Positions 25,554 through 33,644 of a DNA stretch of 64,000 nt are shown here, piece after piece. The position numbers and the translations under genes are program-made. The notes under the pieces were generated by a model that was given only the letters and a program-made list of their open reading frames with translations, ran no database searches and was not told the DNA's origin. Positions within the stretch are counted from its first letter, which is position 1, and every line of letters begins with the position of its first letter. The DNA is from Lentisphaeria bacterium (GTDB lineage Bacteria > Verrucomicrobiota > Lentisphaeria > Oligosphaerales > Oligosphaeraceae): the NCBI GenBank assembly GCA_016288215.1, contig JAEEYQ010000005.1, positions 82,548-146,547 on the forward strand, written 5' to 3'.

Positions 25554-26321
25554 CTATCTTTCGGCAATGATTTTGGAGAGGAACATCTGGGTTCGCTGCT
25601 GTTTGGGATGCAGGATGACCTCGTCTGCCGGCCCTTCCTCCACAATGACGCCATCGGCCATGAAAACCACGCGGTCGGAGACTTTCCGCGCGAACTCGAT
25701 TTCATGAGTCACGATGACCATCGTCATATGCTCCATGGCCAGCTCCCGAATGACCTTGAGAATCTCGCTGGTCAGTTCGGGGTCGAGGGCGGAGGTGGGT
25801 TCGTCGAAGAACAGGATGTCCGGATTGTTGATGAGGGCACGTGCAATGGAGACGCGCTGCTGCTGTCCGCCGGAGAGCTGATAGGGATAGGCGTCCGCCT
25901 TGGACTCCAGTCCCATCTTGTCCAGCAGCTTCATGGCCTCCGCCACCACTTCCTCCTTGGGGCGTTTCTGCACGCAGATTGGGGCGTCGATGATATTCTT
26001 CAAGATGGAATAGTGAGGGAAGAGGTTGAAGTTCTGGAAGACGAGGCCGAACATGGATTTGACCTTGCGCAACTGGTTGTTGGGCAGATAGACGCATTTC
26101 CCTGTCTTGTCGTCTTCCGCCACCTGTACGTTGGAGTAGCGAAGGCCTCCATGGTCGATTCTCTCCAGCAGGGTGGCGCAGCGGAGCAGGGTGGATTTCC
26201 CGCTTCCCGAAGGGCCGATGATGGAGACCACCTCGCCGCGCTCCACCGTCATCGAAATGTCCTTGAGCACGGTGAGAGTGCCAAAAGTCTTCTGAAGATT
26301 TTTGATTTCCAGTACGGACAT
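25554..26321 (-). CDS. Polar amino-acid ABC transporter ATP-binding protein (GlnQ-like)
   Basis: This 255-residue protein has all ABC ATPase motifs: Walker A 'GPSGSGKST', a Q loop, the signature 'LSGGQQQRV', Walker B 'ILFFDEPTSALDP' and the switch histidine in 'VTHE'. Length and the insert 'VAEDDKTGKCVYLPNN' fit the polar amino-acid (GlnQ/ArtP) subfamily. It energises the permease encoded 48 bases upstream, with the periplasmic binding lipoprotein as substrate receptor. It belongs to one operon of four genes read from the binding protein to the six-helix membrane protein. Confidence 0.93.
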   Translation of the reverse strand: MSVLEIKNLQKTFGTLTVLKDISMTVERGEVVSIIGPSGSGKSTLLRCATLLERIDHGGLRYSNVQVAEDDKTGKCVYLPNNQLRKVKSMFGLVFQNFNLFPHYSILKNIIDAPICVQKRPKEEVVAEAMKLLDKMGLESKADAYPYQLSGGQQQRVSIARALINNPDILFFDEPTSALDPELTSEILKVIRELAMEHMTMVIVTHEIEFARKVSDRVVFMADGVIVEEGPADEVILHPKQQRTQMFLSKIIAER

Positions 26322-26369
26322 AAGGAGTCAATGCCTTCCGGCTGAATGGATGGTGGCGTGGTCGCCATG

Positions 26370-27038
26370 CTAGCGATAGTAGTCCAGGCACTTCTCGCAT
26401 TTCTCCATCACCATGGCGACGATGAAATTGAAGATATAGTAGAACAGCCCTGCCACGGCGAGGGCCAGCACGGAGGACTGGGCGTTGGCCAACCGTTTGG
26501 CGATGGTGAACATCTCCGCCACGGCGATGACTTGGGCAAGGGAGGTGTCCTTGACCAGCGTGATGGTCTCGTTGGTCATGGGCGGAAGGATGCGCTTGAT
26601 GACCTGAGGCAGAATGATTTTGAAGAAAGTCTGTAACTTGCTGTAGCCCAATACAGTAGCCGCCTCGTACTGCCCCACGGGAATGGACTGGATGCCGGCG
26701 CGGTAGATTTCCGCGAAATACACGGCGTAGTTGATGGAGAAGGCGATGATGACCGCCAGAAAGGGCGGATAGCCGGCGAGGGAGACCCTGAAGATGTAGT
26801 AGGGGCCGAAATAGACCACCAGAAGCTGCAGCATCAGGGGCGTGCCCCGCATGACGGAGATGAACAGACGGATGGGGCCGTTAATGACCAGATGGCGGTT
26901 CATCCGCCCAAAGGCAATCACCATGCCAAGCGGACACGCGCACAGCAGGGTAAGCAGAAAAATGTTGATGGAGGTCACCAGTCCCTTGGCAAGAGGGGGC
27001 AGCATCTCCATGACATGGCTCAACAATTCCGACAACAT
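26370..27038 (-). CDS. Polar amino-acid ABC transporter permease (HisM/GlnP type)
   Basis: This 222-residue protein has about five membrane helices and the EAA motif region ('EAATVLGYSKLQTFFKIILPQVIKRILPP'), which contacts the ATPase. The 'GTPLMLQLLVVYFG' stretch is typical of the polar amino-acid permease family. It would form a homodimer in the inner membrane. An in-frame ATG at 27016 gives an alternative start; neither is marked by a strong ribosome site. It lies between the binding-protein and ATPase genes. Confidence 0.9.
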   Translation of the reverse strand: MLSELLSHVMEMLPPLAKGLVTSINIFLLTLLCACPLGMVIAFGRMNRHLVINGPIRLFISVMRGTPLMLQLLVVYFGPYYIFRVSLAGYPPFLAVIIAFSINYAVYFAEIYRAGIQSIPVGQYEAATVLGYSKLQTFFKIILPQVIKRILPPMTNETITLVKDTSLAQVIAVAEMFTIAKRLANAQSSVLALAVAGLFYYIFNFIVAMVMEKCEKCLDYYR

Positions 27039-27111
27039 CTGACTTTTTATAAATACCTGAAAACAAATAAGTTATAAATATTTAAGAGTAACTTGCCCAT
27101 GAGATGATTCA

Positions 27112-27138
27112 GGCGGGGCCATCATGGGCGACCCCGTC
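27112..27138 (-). other. GC-rich hairpin between binding-protein and permease genes
   Basis: A CGGGG/CCCCG core extended by an outer pair and a G-T wobble forms a hairpin in the 146-base gap inside the ABC operon. Such hairpins often protect or terminate the mRNA after the binding-protein gene so that more of it is made than of the membrane subunits. No T run follows, so read-through is expected. The gap contains no gene. Confidence 0.4.
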
Positions 27139-27184
27139 TTTCCCATGGCTTCGGAGACGTTCAACGGCTCCGATGTTCATGTCG

Positions 27185-28063
27185 TTATTTCAGAATGAAG
27201 TCGATGCCGGCGCCGCCGTTCTTGGCTTCCACGGTCTTCCAGTGAGTCAGAATCTTCTCAACAGTGCCGTCGGCCACCATGGCCTTCAGCGTGTTTTCCA
27301 CCGCATCCCGCAGTTCCGTGTTGCCCAGCTTGAAGCCCACGCCGTATTCCTCAAACATCAGCGGCTCTTCCAAAATGGCGAACTTGCCCTTGCCCTGCTC
27401 CATAAAGCCCTGGGCAACAGCACTATCCAATGCAACGGCATCTACGGCGTTGCTTTCCAGCATCATTTTGGCCGTCAGATAGTCCTTGACCTTCTTGTAT
27501 TCGCGGAAGGCGAAGGAGGCGTTTCCCTTCTGGAGTTCCTCCGCCTTCTTGTCGAGGGCCTCCGCACCGGAGGAGCCGTCCTGAGCGACCACGGCTTTGC
27601 CATTCAAGTCCGCGAAGGTCTTGATTCCCGAATTGGCCTTCACCAAAACCAGCTGTTTGTTCTGCACGTAAGGGGATGACCAAGTGTAGATGGGCTTGCG
27701 ATCCTCCGTGATGGTGAAGCCGTTCCAGATGCAGTCGATGGTGCCGGCATTGAGTTCGACGTCTTTGGCGGCCCAGTCAATGGCCTTCAGCTCGATTTTC
27801 CAGCCATTGCGTTTGGCGACTTCCTTCGCCAGATCCAAGTCAAAGCCCTTGAACTCGCCGTCGCCGCCCACAAACCCGTAAGGCGGGAATTCCGCGTCAA
27901 ATCCAACGGTAAAAGTCCGTCCTGCGGCAATGGCCTGTCCTGAACTTGCGGAATTTCCTGCGCTTTCGGCTCCACCTTGGTCTCCCGTCTGCTTTCCACA
28001 GCTGCAGAACACCATGGCCACCAGTGCGGCAAATCCGAACAGTCTTGCAATACCTTTCATCAT
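27185..28063 (-). CDS. Amino-acid ABC transporter substrate-binding lipoprotein
   Basis: This 292-residue protein starts with a signal peptide ending in a lipobox-like F-C-S-C (lipid cysteine probably residue 22) and a Gly/Ser/Ala linker. The family 3 extracellular solute-binding domain follows: 'FTVGFDAEFPPYGF', 'FKGFDLDLAKEVAKRNGW', 'CIWNGFTITEDRKPIYTWSSPY', and the C-terminal lobe ('LMFEEYGVGFKLGN'). The ligand is a polar amino acid. The order binding protein, permease, ATPase is standard. An AGGA sits before the ATG pair. The gene diverges from the dksA-lspA-miaA genes across a 0.4-kb intergenic region. Confidence 0.92.
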   Translation of the reverse strand: MMKGIARLFGFAALVAMVFCSCGKQTGDQGGAESAGNSASSGQAIAAGRTFTVGFDAEFPPYGFVGGDGEFKGFDLDLAKEVAKRNGWKIELKAIDWAAKDVELNAGTIDCIWNGFTITEDRKPIYTWSSPYVQNKQLVLVKANSGIKTFADLNGKAVVAQDGSSGAEALDKKAEELQKGNASFAFREYKKVKDYLTAKMMLESNAVDAVALDSAVAQGFMEQGKGKFAILEEPLMFEEYGVGFKLGNTELRDAVENTLKAMVADGTVEKILTHWKTVEAKNGGAGIDFILK

Positions 28064-28191
28064 CAGTTCCTTTCAACGATAGAATGCCTTTTATGGGTTG
28101 CCGTCCGCCCACAGGCTCCAGGTGGATACAGCGGCAACTTCCAAACTGTAATCGCTTGTGTGAGGTTTTCAAATCGTTACGTCACATTGAG

Positions 28192-28257
28192 GGACATCTT
28201 TTTGGGAAAGCTTTGTCGCCCAAAGGTCCGTATATATACCATATAATATATAATGTA
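28192..28257 (+). promoter_or_regulatory. Promoter region ahead of the dksA-like operon
   Basis: Two overlapping TATAAT hexamers (28242-28247 and 28249-28254) lie in an AT-rich run, and a TTGTCG at 28213-28218 could serve as a distant -35. Just upstream TTTGGG (28201-28206) and CCCAAA (28219-28224), with GGAC and GTCC flanks, form an inverted repeat that overlaps the -35 position and could bind a repressor. The remaining 28064-28190 stretch shows no gene. Confidence 0.45.
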
Positions 28258-28290
28258 GGGAAACGTCCAGCCGCGCAAGCGACCATTCGC

Positions 28291-28455
28291 ATGAGGGGTC
28301 CAGGGGATTCCATGGTTAAAGACTGTTTCTTTCCTGCCCTTGTTGAAATGTATGAGAAAGCCCAAAGCGCCTTGCATCGTTTTTTGTCGGAAAATTCTCG
28401 GAATGCCGCTTGTCCATTTGCAAATCCCGAGGGACTGCTTACCTTATTATCCTAA
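28291..28455 (+). CDS. Possible small protein upstream of dksA-like gene
   Basis: An open frame of 54 codons (or 47 from the ATG at 28312, which has a GGGG nine bases upstream) follows the promoter-like element and ends 23 bases before the DksA-like gene. The product would be mildly amphipathic (FPALVEMYEKAQSALHRFLSEN) without recognised domain. It could be a real small protein, a regulatory leader peptide or chance. The 0.4-kb divergent gap otherwise contains no gene. Confidence 0.3.
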   Translation: MRGPGDSMVKDCFFPALVEMYEKAQSALHRFLSENSRNAACPFANPEGLLTLLS

Positions 28456-28478
28456 CTTTGCACAGGAGACGATTCCCT

Positions 28479-28895
28479 ATGGCCCAAAAACATTCAAAGA
28501 CCTCACGGCCTGCGCCATCGCAGGAACCGCTCACCAAGGAGGAACTGGATTTCCTTCATGATCTTCTTCTTAAAGAGCGGGGAAACATTCTCAACCGCAT
28601 CCGCCGCTATTCGGATGCACGGACGACGACCCGCCAAGCTGGCGAGGAGATGGCCGATGTGGGCAGCGACAATTTCATCCGCGAGACCAACTTGTCCATG
28701 ATTGGCGATGAGGCGGAGCGGATGCGCATGATTGACACGGCATTGCAGAACTTTCAGAACAACACTTACGGCATCTGCCAGGAGTGTGGCCGCCGCATTG
28801 GCATTGCAAGGCTGAAGGCAAAGCCCTACGCCCGCTACTGCATTGACTGCAAGGAGAGCCATGAGGCGCAGGAGCCAGGTTTCCGCCATGTCTGA
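28479..28895 (+). CDS. DksA/TraR-family C4 zinc-finger protein
   Basis: This 138-residue protein has an N-terminal coiled coil and a C-terminal C4 zinc finger, C-x2-C-x17-C-x2-C, in 'CQECGRRIGIARLKAKPYARYCIDC'. The 'DVGSDNFIRE' segment is typical of short DksA/TraR proteins. DksA-type proteins enter the secondary channel of RNA polymerase; the two acidic residues at the DksA coiled-coil tip are not clearly conserved here. The ATG at 28479 is chosen for its AGGAG; the in-frame start at 28410 is rejected. The stop overlaps the lspA start by eight bases, so the two genes are translationally coupled, an arrangement common in PVC bacteria. Confidence 0.85.
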   Translation: MAQKHSKTSRPAPSQEPLTKEELDFLHDLLLKERGNILNRIRRYSDARTTTRQAGEEMADVGSDNFIRETNLSMIGDEAERMRMIDTALQNFQNNTYGICQECGRRIGIARLKAKPYARYCIDCKESHEAQEPGFRHV

Positions 28896-29442
28896 CACTC
28901 CAAAGTCTGCCGCTGACGCCAATCCCTCTGCATCAGCCCCCTCCTGCTGCACGCGCCTTTGGGGCGTTCCCGGCCTGCTGGCTTGTCTGGTCGTGTTGTT
29001 TGACCAGCTGACAAAATGGCTCATCGACGCCAATTGCCCTGTGGGCTGGCAAAAGGAGATTCTCTCCGGCTATTTCTCCCTTGTCCATGTCCGCAACACG
29101 GGGGCCGCCTGGGGCATTTTCGCCGACCGAACCTGGCTGTTGGGGCTTGTCTCTCTGGCCGCCTGCATTCTGGTCGCCGTTTTCTTTGACAAGTTCACGC
29201 TGCGGCGTCCTTTCCCCTCGTTGGTCATGGGCGTCATTTACGGCGGCATTTTCGGCAATCTCATCGACCGCTTTCTCCGCCGTTCGGTCATCGATTTTTT
29301 GGACTTCTATTGGCATGGCCATCATTGGCCGGCCTTCAATGTGGCGGACTGCGCCATCACCTGCGGCATCACTCTGCTGGTCATCTGGAATCTGTTCTTC
29401 TCTGAAAAGCCTGATGGCGTCTCGGATGTCTCCCGTGGATGA
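28888..29442 (+). CDS. lspA: Lipoprotein signal peptidase II
   Basis: This 184-residue membrane protein has four hydrophobic helices and the conserved signal peptidase II motifs: 'VLFDQLTKW', 'VRNTGAAWGIF', and the catalytic aspartates in 'GGIFGNLIDR' and 'FNVADCAI'. It cleaves lipoprotein precursors before the lipidated cysteine, and would process the Pal-like, Wza-like and other lipoproteins in this window. The N-terminal 30 residues are Ser/Ala/Pro-rich and precede the first helix. The start at 28888 has GGAG upstream and overlaps the end of the DksA-like gene; miaA follows after 12 bases. Confidence 0.95.
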   Translation: MSDTPKSAADANPSASAPSCCTRLWGVPGLLACLVVLFDQLTKWLIDANCPVGWQKEILSGYFSLVHVRNTGAAWGIFADRTWLLGLVSLAACILVAVFFDKFTLRRPFPSLVMGVIYGGIFGNLIDRFLRRSVIDFLDFYWHGHHWPAFNVADCAITCGITLLVIWNLFFSEKPDGVSDVSRG

Positions 29443-29454
29443 AAGCTTCCATCC

Positions 29455-30438
29455 ATGTCGCCAAACAATTCATTGCAAGTTATTGATAATAAAGATGTTA
29501 TAGAATCTTATCCGCCGCTTGTCACCATTTTGGGGCCCACCTGTTGCTGGAAGAGTGAAATCGCCCTGAAGTTGGCGTTGGAACTGGATGCGGAGATAAT
29601 CTCCTGTGATTCCATGCAAATCTATGAGGGACTTGCCATTGGCACAGCTCAGCCAGACGCCGCCATGCGCCGCGCCGTCCCCCATCATCTCATTTCCTGT
29701 CTGCCGATTTCAGAACCCTACGATGTGAATCGCTTTATCCATCTGTTCCAGAATATCTTAAATGACATTCGCAGTCGCGGTCGCCGCGCCATTTTGGTGG
29801 GCGGGACCGGACTCTACGCCAAAGCCCTCATCTACGGCTTCTCCCTGCTTCCCTCTGACCCGGCGCTCTTCGCCGAGCTCAATCGGCGCTGCCTTCAGCC
29901 CAATGGCCCCGCCACGCTTTTGGCGGAATTCACCGCTCAGCTGCCTCATGGTGAATCCGTGCCGCAGGACATTCAACACAATCCGCGGCGCCTTCTGCGG
30001 GCCTATGAGGTGCTTCTGCTAACGGGCAGCCCCCCGTGGCGGCTGCATGTCCAATCCACCACGCCGAATCCGGATTTCCAGCAGTTCTGCATCGTTCCTC
30101 AACTGGCTTTGCTCAAGGAGCGTATCCGCCTCCGTTGCAGGAAGATGCTGGAGGCTGGCTGGGTGGAGGAGGCCTTGGAGGCCGGTAAAAACGGGCTGAT
30201 GGGGACTCCGACGGCCCGCCAGGCCTTGGGCTATCGGGACATCCTGTCATGGGTGGAAAACCATCCCCATGGCGACCGCCGCGAACTGGAGGAACTGCTG
30301 TCCAATCGTACCATTCAATACGCCCGCCGACAATTGACGTGGTTCCGCCATCAGCACCCCGGCGCCGTTCTGCTGGCTCCGGAGACACCTTCTCCTGTTC
30401 CGTGGCTGCTTGAATCCATCCGCAACGCCATTTCGTGA
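29455..30438 (+). CDS. miaA: tRNA dimethylallyltransferase with an altered P-loop
   Basis: This 327-residue protein matches MiaA throughout. It has the substrate motif 'DSMQIYEGLAIGTAQPD', the 'VGGTGLYAKAL' loop and the C-terminal 'GTPTARQALGYRD' block. MiaA adds a dimethylallyl group to A37 of tRNAs that read codons starting with U. The P-loop is odd. Instead of G-P-T-x-x-G-K-S/T it reads G-P-T-C-C-W-K-S at residues 27-34. The Walker A glycine is tryptophan (TGG at 29548-29550), and one base (GGG) would restore it. It could be a real variant, a non-functional allele or a sequencing error. There is no strong ribosome site; it follows lspA by 12 bases. Confidence 0.9.
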   Translation: MSPNNSLQVIDNKDVIESYPPLVTILGPTCCWKSEIALKLALELDAEIISCDSMQIYEGLAIGTAQPDAAMRRAVPHHLISCLPISEPYDVNRFIHLFQNILNDIRSRGRRAILVGGTGLYAKALIYGFSLLPSDPALFAELNRRCLQPNGPATLLAEFTAQLPHGESVPQDIQHNPRRLLRAYEVLLLTGSPPWRLHVQSTTPNPDFQQFCIVPQLALLKERIRLRCRKMLEAGWVEEALEAGKNGLMGTPTARQALGYRDILSWVENHPHGDRRELEELLSNRTIQYARRQLTWFRHQHPGAVLLAPETPSPVPWLLESIRNAIS

Positions 30439-30494
30439 GGCAGAATTGTCGCTCTTGCTCTATAAATTACTTGTCATGAGCAAGTTGCAGATTC

Positions 30495-32642
30495 CTAATT
30501 GTGGGTTTTTACGGTGAAATGGACCGTGGCGGTCTGTGGTGGGTCTTGGGGGCTGACAACAGTCAGGCTGTGGTTGCCGACGGCGAAGACGCGAGGGGAG
30601 TTGTCTGGAAGGGGGCCCAAATAGCGGTTGTCGATGAACCAGAGAACATTGGAGGGAGTTGCCCTCAGCATCAGCTGGACATTGCCATTGACGTCGGCGA
30701 TAAAATGACCTGGAACGGGGGACAGGATGGCGGGACGCGAGGGAACGGGATGGCCGCATTGCGTGCATAGGCGGAGAGGAATGTCCTTGCCCGCATAGGC
30801 GGTGAAGGTGCGGAGGCAGTGAGCACCGGCGGTCAGACCGGTTTCCGTGCAGAGGGTGGCCGGCTGGCAGTTTTGGGCGGGAGATGGCCAATGGGGCGGC
30901 GCATGGTTGTCGTACAGCATTGACATGATGGCACCGGCGCAGGGGGCGGCGGCGTGAAGTCCGGTCAATTCAGCGGAGGGCGAGCCGGATTTGTTGCCAA
31001 ACCAGACGCCAAGGGTGAAATCCGGCGTGTAGGCGAAGCACCATGCGTCTCGATTGCCGTTGGATGTGCCGGTTTTCCATGCCACGGGAAGGACACAGGC
31101 GGGAAGAGCCCGCTGGGTCAGCATTTGATTGATCAGAACGCAGACCGTTGGCGGGAAGGCTGTTGGGGGAGAGGGGAAAATTGAGACATCTTCTAAGAAA
31201 CTGCAAGGCAAATAGTTACCATTTCTTGCAAACATGGCGTAGGCGGCGGTGAGATTCAGCAATGTGTGACCGGCCGTTCCCAAAGCCAGGGACAGCCCAT
31301 GGGGGGTGATGTCGGTTTTTCCGTCCGCATGACGGGAGCGGGGGGTGGCAAGAATGTGGAGGGACGCGAAACGGTCTTCCAGCCGCTTGGGGCCGAGTTG
31401 GGCCAGCAGACGGATGGCGGGGGTGTTCAGAGACAGGCTAAGTGCTTCCGCTGCAGTGACTTTTCCCTTGAATTGGCCATCGTAGTTTGTCGGCGTGTAG
31501 GTGGCGTAGCGCAGAGGTGCATCCCAAAGCAGCGTTTCGGGGCAGATGAGGCCGCCGTCAATGGCCTCCGCATAGATGAAAGGCTTTAGGGTGGAGCCGG
31601 CGCTGCGCACGGCGGTGCAGGCGTTGACTTGCCCTGCCAGAGGAGAATGGTAGTCCAATGTACCCACAAGAGCCAAAACATGCCCGTTGCGGGAGTCCAA
31701 AAGGACGGCGGCACCGTCGCGGACGCCTGCAAGGGCGTTGCGCCGCTGGATGAGGCACTGCTCAATGGCCTGCTGGACATCCCAATTCAGGGGAATATGG
31801 ATTTGAAAGGCATTCTTCACCTGTGTCTTCGCCAATCTGAGATAGTGGGCCAGTGCGGTGTCTTCCCGTGTCATGAATTCTGCGGGAAGACTGAAATTGC
31901 GTAGGGGCAAGGGGATATGATAGGTGTGCCAAGCCAGGCCTGGGGATAGAAGACCATGGCGAGCCATGAGGGCCAAGACGACCCGCTGCCGTTGGCGGGC
32001 CTTGTCCAGATGGAGGTCGGGGCGGTAGGCGTTTGGCCGTTGGGGGAGACCGCAGAGCAGGGAGGCTTCCGCCCAAGTCAATGCGTTGGCGTGTTTTCCG
32101 AAATAGTACAGGCTGGCGGCCTCGATACCGTAGATTTTGCCGCCGAACGGGAGGTGGTTGAAATACAGGGCCAGAATCTCCTCTTTGGAATGGCGACGTT
32201 CCAACTTCCTTGCCTGGCTGGCCTGCAGAAATTTGGACCAATAGCTCCGTCGTCGCTGAGGGGCGGCCAGCCGCGCCACCTGCATGCTGATGGTGGAGGC
32301 CCCGGACACGATGCGTCCAAAGGTCAGATTCATCCAAAAGGCGCGGAGGATGGCTCGATAGTCTATCCCATTGTGCTGGAAGAAGTTAGCATCTTCAGCG
32401 GCCACCATGGTGGCCACGGCGGGAAAGGAAATCTGCGAAAGGGGGATGTCAAAGCGCCATTGGGCGTCGTAGGTTCGCTCCGCATGAATGAGCCGCCCTT
32501 GGCCATCGAAGAACTGACGGGCCGGCGTGTGGGTGGCCAATGCCACGGCAGGGTCATCAACGACCAGCGGCGCCGCAAGCCAGATGAGACTGCCAACAAT
32601 CAAAGAAAGCAGGAAGGCCAAGGCAATCCATCGGAACCGCAT
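30495..32642 (-). CDS. pbpC: Penicillin-binding protein 1C
   Basis: This 715-residue protein has a cytoplasmic start, one membrane helix (WIALAFLLSLIVGSLIWLA), a GT51 glycosyltransferase with 'EDANFFQHNGIDYRAI' and 'GASTISMQVARL', a transpeptidase with 'SAGSTLKPF' and 'KTGTSNG', and a BiPBP_C domain at the end. It polymerises and cross-links peptidoglycan in the periplasm. The length is near the usual 770. A longer reading to 32747 is open but has no ribosome site; the ATG at 32642 puts the membrane helix at the N-terminus, as in known PBP1C. The gene often pairs with an alpha-2-macroglobulin gene; none is present here. It converges with miaA across 56 bases. Confidence 0.93.
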   Translation of the reverse strand: MRFRWIALAFLLSLIVGSLIWLAAPLVVDDPAVALATHTPARQFFDGQGRLIHAERTYDAQWRFDIPLSQISFPAVATMVAAEDANFFQHNGIDYRAILRAFWMNLTFGRIVSGASTISMQVARLAAPQRRRSYWSKFLQASQARKLERRHSKEEILALYFNHLPFGGKIYGIEAASLYYFGKHANALTWAEASLLCGLPQRPNAYRPDLHLDKARQRQRVVLALMARHGLLSPGLAWHTYHIPLPLRNFSLPAEFMTREDTALAHYLRLAKTQVKNAFQIHIPLNWDVQQAIEQCLIQRRNALAGVRDGAAVLLDSRNGHVLALVGTLDYHSPLAGQVNACTAVRSAGSTLKPFIYAEAIDGGLICPETLLWDAPLRYATYTPTNYDGQFKGKVTAAEALSLSLNTPAIRLLAQLGPKRLEDRFASLHILATPRSRHADGKTDITPHGLSLALGTAGHTLLNLTAAYAMFARNGNYLPCSFLEDVSIFPSPPTAFPPTVCVLINQMLTQRALPACVLPVAWKTGTSNGNRDAWCFAYTPDFTLGVWFGNKSGSPSAELTGLHAAAPCAGAIMSMLYDNHAPPHWPSPAQNCQPATLCTETGLTAGAHCLRTFTAYAGKDIPLRLCTQCGHPVPSRPAILSPVPGHFIADVNGNVQLMLRATPSNVLWFIDNRYLGPLPDNSPRVFAVGNHSLTVVSPQDPPQTATVHFTVKTHN

Positions 32643-32747
32643 GATGTAACATCTTGCGCCAGAACACCTTGAATCTAGTTTTTCTGTGTTTTGTAAGTCG
32701 TTGGTGTTAAGGGACATGGAAACCAAATGGAAATTTGAGTTGGGCAA

Positions 32748-33170
32748 TGGGGCTCAAGGGGCTTCGTGCGGTCTTTCCACGGCGGTCGTTGCGGAAAAAC
32801 AGAGGCGCAGGTAAGGCTACAGGGTTTTTGCGGGTTCGGGAGACTCCTTCAGTATCGTTATGGCGAATATTGCATTTATTGCAAGTTTGAGGAGCGTCAA
32901 CGCCTTGATGACGGCCTTTTCCCGTGGTGACGAAAAATCGTCGCGTCAGGGCCATTTTTTTGCCCCTTTTGGGGGGATGATGGCCATTACGGCCACTAGG
33001 GCGCGTTCTATGGCACGGGGGGTATGTTTAGGTATATTAATACCTAAATTGGACATGGGCCCTTTTCGGGCCATCTGGACGAGTTTCTGCCTTTGCCCAA
33101 GTTGGGAAAAGGGTGCTCGTCGGGAATTTTTGAAGTTGCAAAAAATGCAATATGATGACAGCGTTTTCGG
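32748..33170. other. Intergenic region upstream of pbpC without a convincing gene
   Basis: About 420 bases between the longest reading of pbpC and the NUDIX gene, both on the minus strand. It holds a perfect palindrome (see 33027-33048), a CGACGA-type hairpin near 32932-32950, homopolymer runs of T and G (32960-32980), and a TGGGCCC/GGGCCA pair near 33054-33072. Short frames here lack ribosome sites and family features. It probably contains the pbpC promoter and the end of the NUDIX transcript. Confidence 0.5.
33027..33048. repeat. Perfect 9-bp inverted repeat, operator-like
   Basis: TTTAGGTAT and ATACCTAAA form perfect arms around ATTA. The element is AT-rich inside a GC-rich neighbourhood, lies about 120 bases after the NUDIX gene end and 400 bases upstream of pbpC, and has no T run. 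It looks more like a dimeric regulator site than a terminator, though no bound protein can be named. Confidence 0.5.
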
Positions 33171-33644
33171 TCATGGAGCGGGGAAGAGGCTGCGGGCGAG
33201 CTGTTCGGTCCGCATGGAGTCGACGAGGGTGAGCTCAGGAAGCTGGAATTTGTGTAACTCTTTTAGCCACAGGATGATGTGCTTGTCGGCAGGAACCCAG
33301 TCCAAAAGGGGGAACTGAGAGGGGGAGAACCAGTCGGCCTTTTGGCCTTCCGTGGGGCAGGGGGCGGTGTCCGCCGTCGGAATGCATTCAAGGAAATGCA
33401 GGCGGATGGTCTTTTCGGGATAGACGTGGAGGATGTGGAACAACGGAAACGCCCGTTCGATGTCCAACGCCAACTCCTCCTTGAGTTCGCGGCGGATGCA
33501 ATCGACGAGCGTTTCGTGTTCTTCCTTTTTGCCGCCGGGAAACTCCCATTTCCCGGCAAGATGGCTGCCTGGACGGCGGGTCGCCAAAAGCAGCCGCCCC
33601 CGATTCAGGATGACGGCTGCGCAGACGTCAAGAGGAGCTGCCAT
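33171..33644 (-). CDS. NUDIX hydrolase (MutT-like)
   Basis: This 157-residue protein has a clear Nudix box (GGKKEEHETLVDCIRRELKEEL), with the Glu residues that bind metal, in a 'GKWEFPGGK' context typical of MutT/8-oxo-dGTP hydrolases. It should sanitise oxidised nucleotides or hydrolyse a related pyrophosphate. The C-terminal 'WFSPSQFPLLDWVPAD' also matches MutT-like proteins. The final 30 residues extend beyond the domain. Start and stop overlap by one base with the pal-like gene (TAATG), so the two are translationally coupled. No other family is likely; the precise substrate is open. Confidence 0.88.
   Translation of the reverse strand: MAAPLDVCAAVILNRGRLLLATRRPGSHLAGKWEFPGGKKEEHETLVDCIRRELKEELALDIERAFPLFHILHVYPEKTIRLHFLECIPTADTAPCPTEGQKADWFSPSQFPLLDWVPADKHIILWLKELHKFQLPELTLVDSMRTEQLARSLFPAP

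Noticed and set aside
32860..33318. 152-codon plus-strand frame between pbpC and the NUDIX gene
   Set aside because: Overlaps the NUDIX gene end, no ribosome site, no recognisable protein features.
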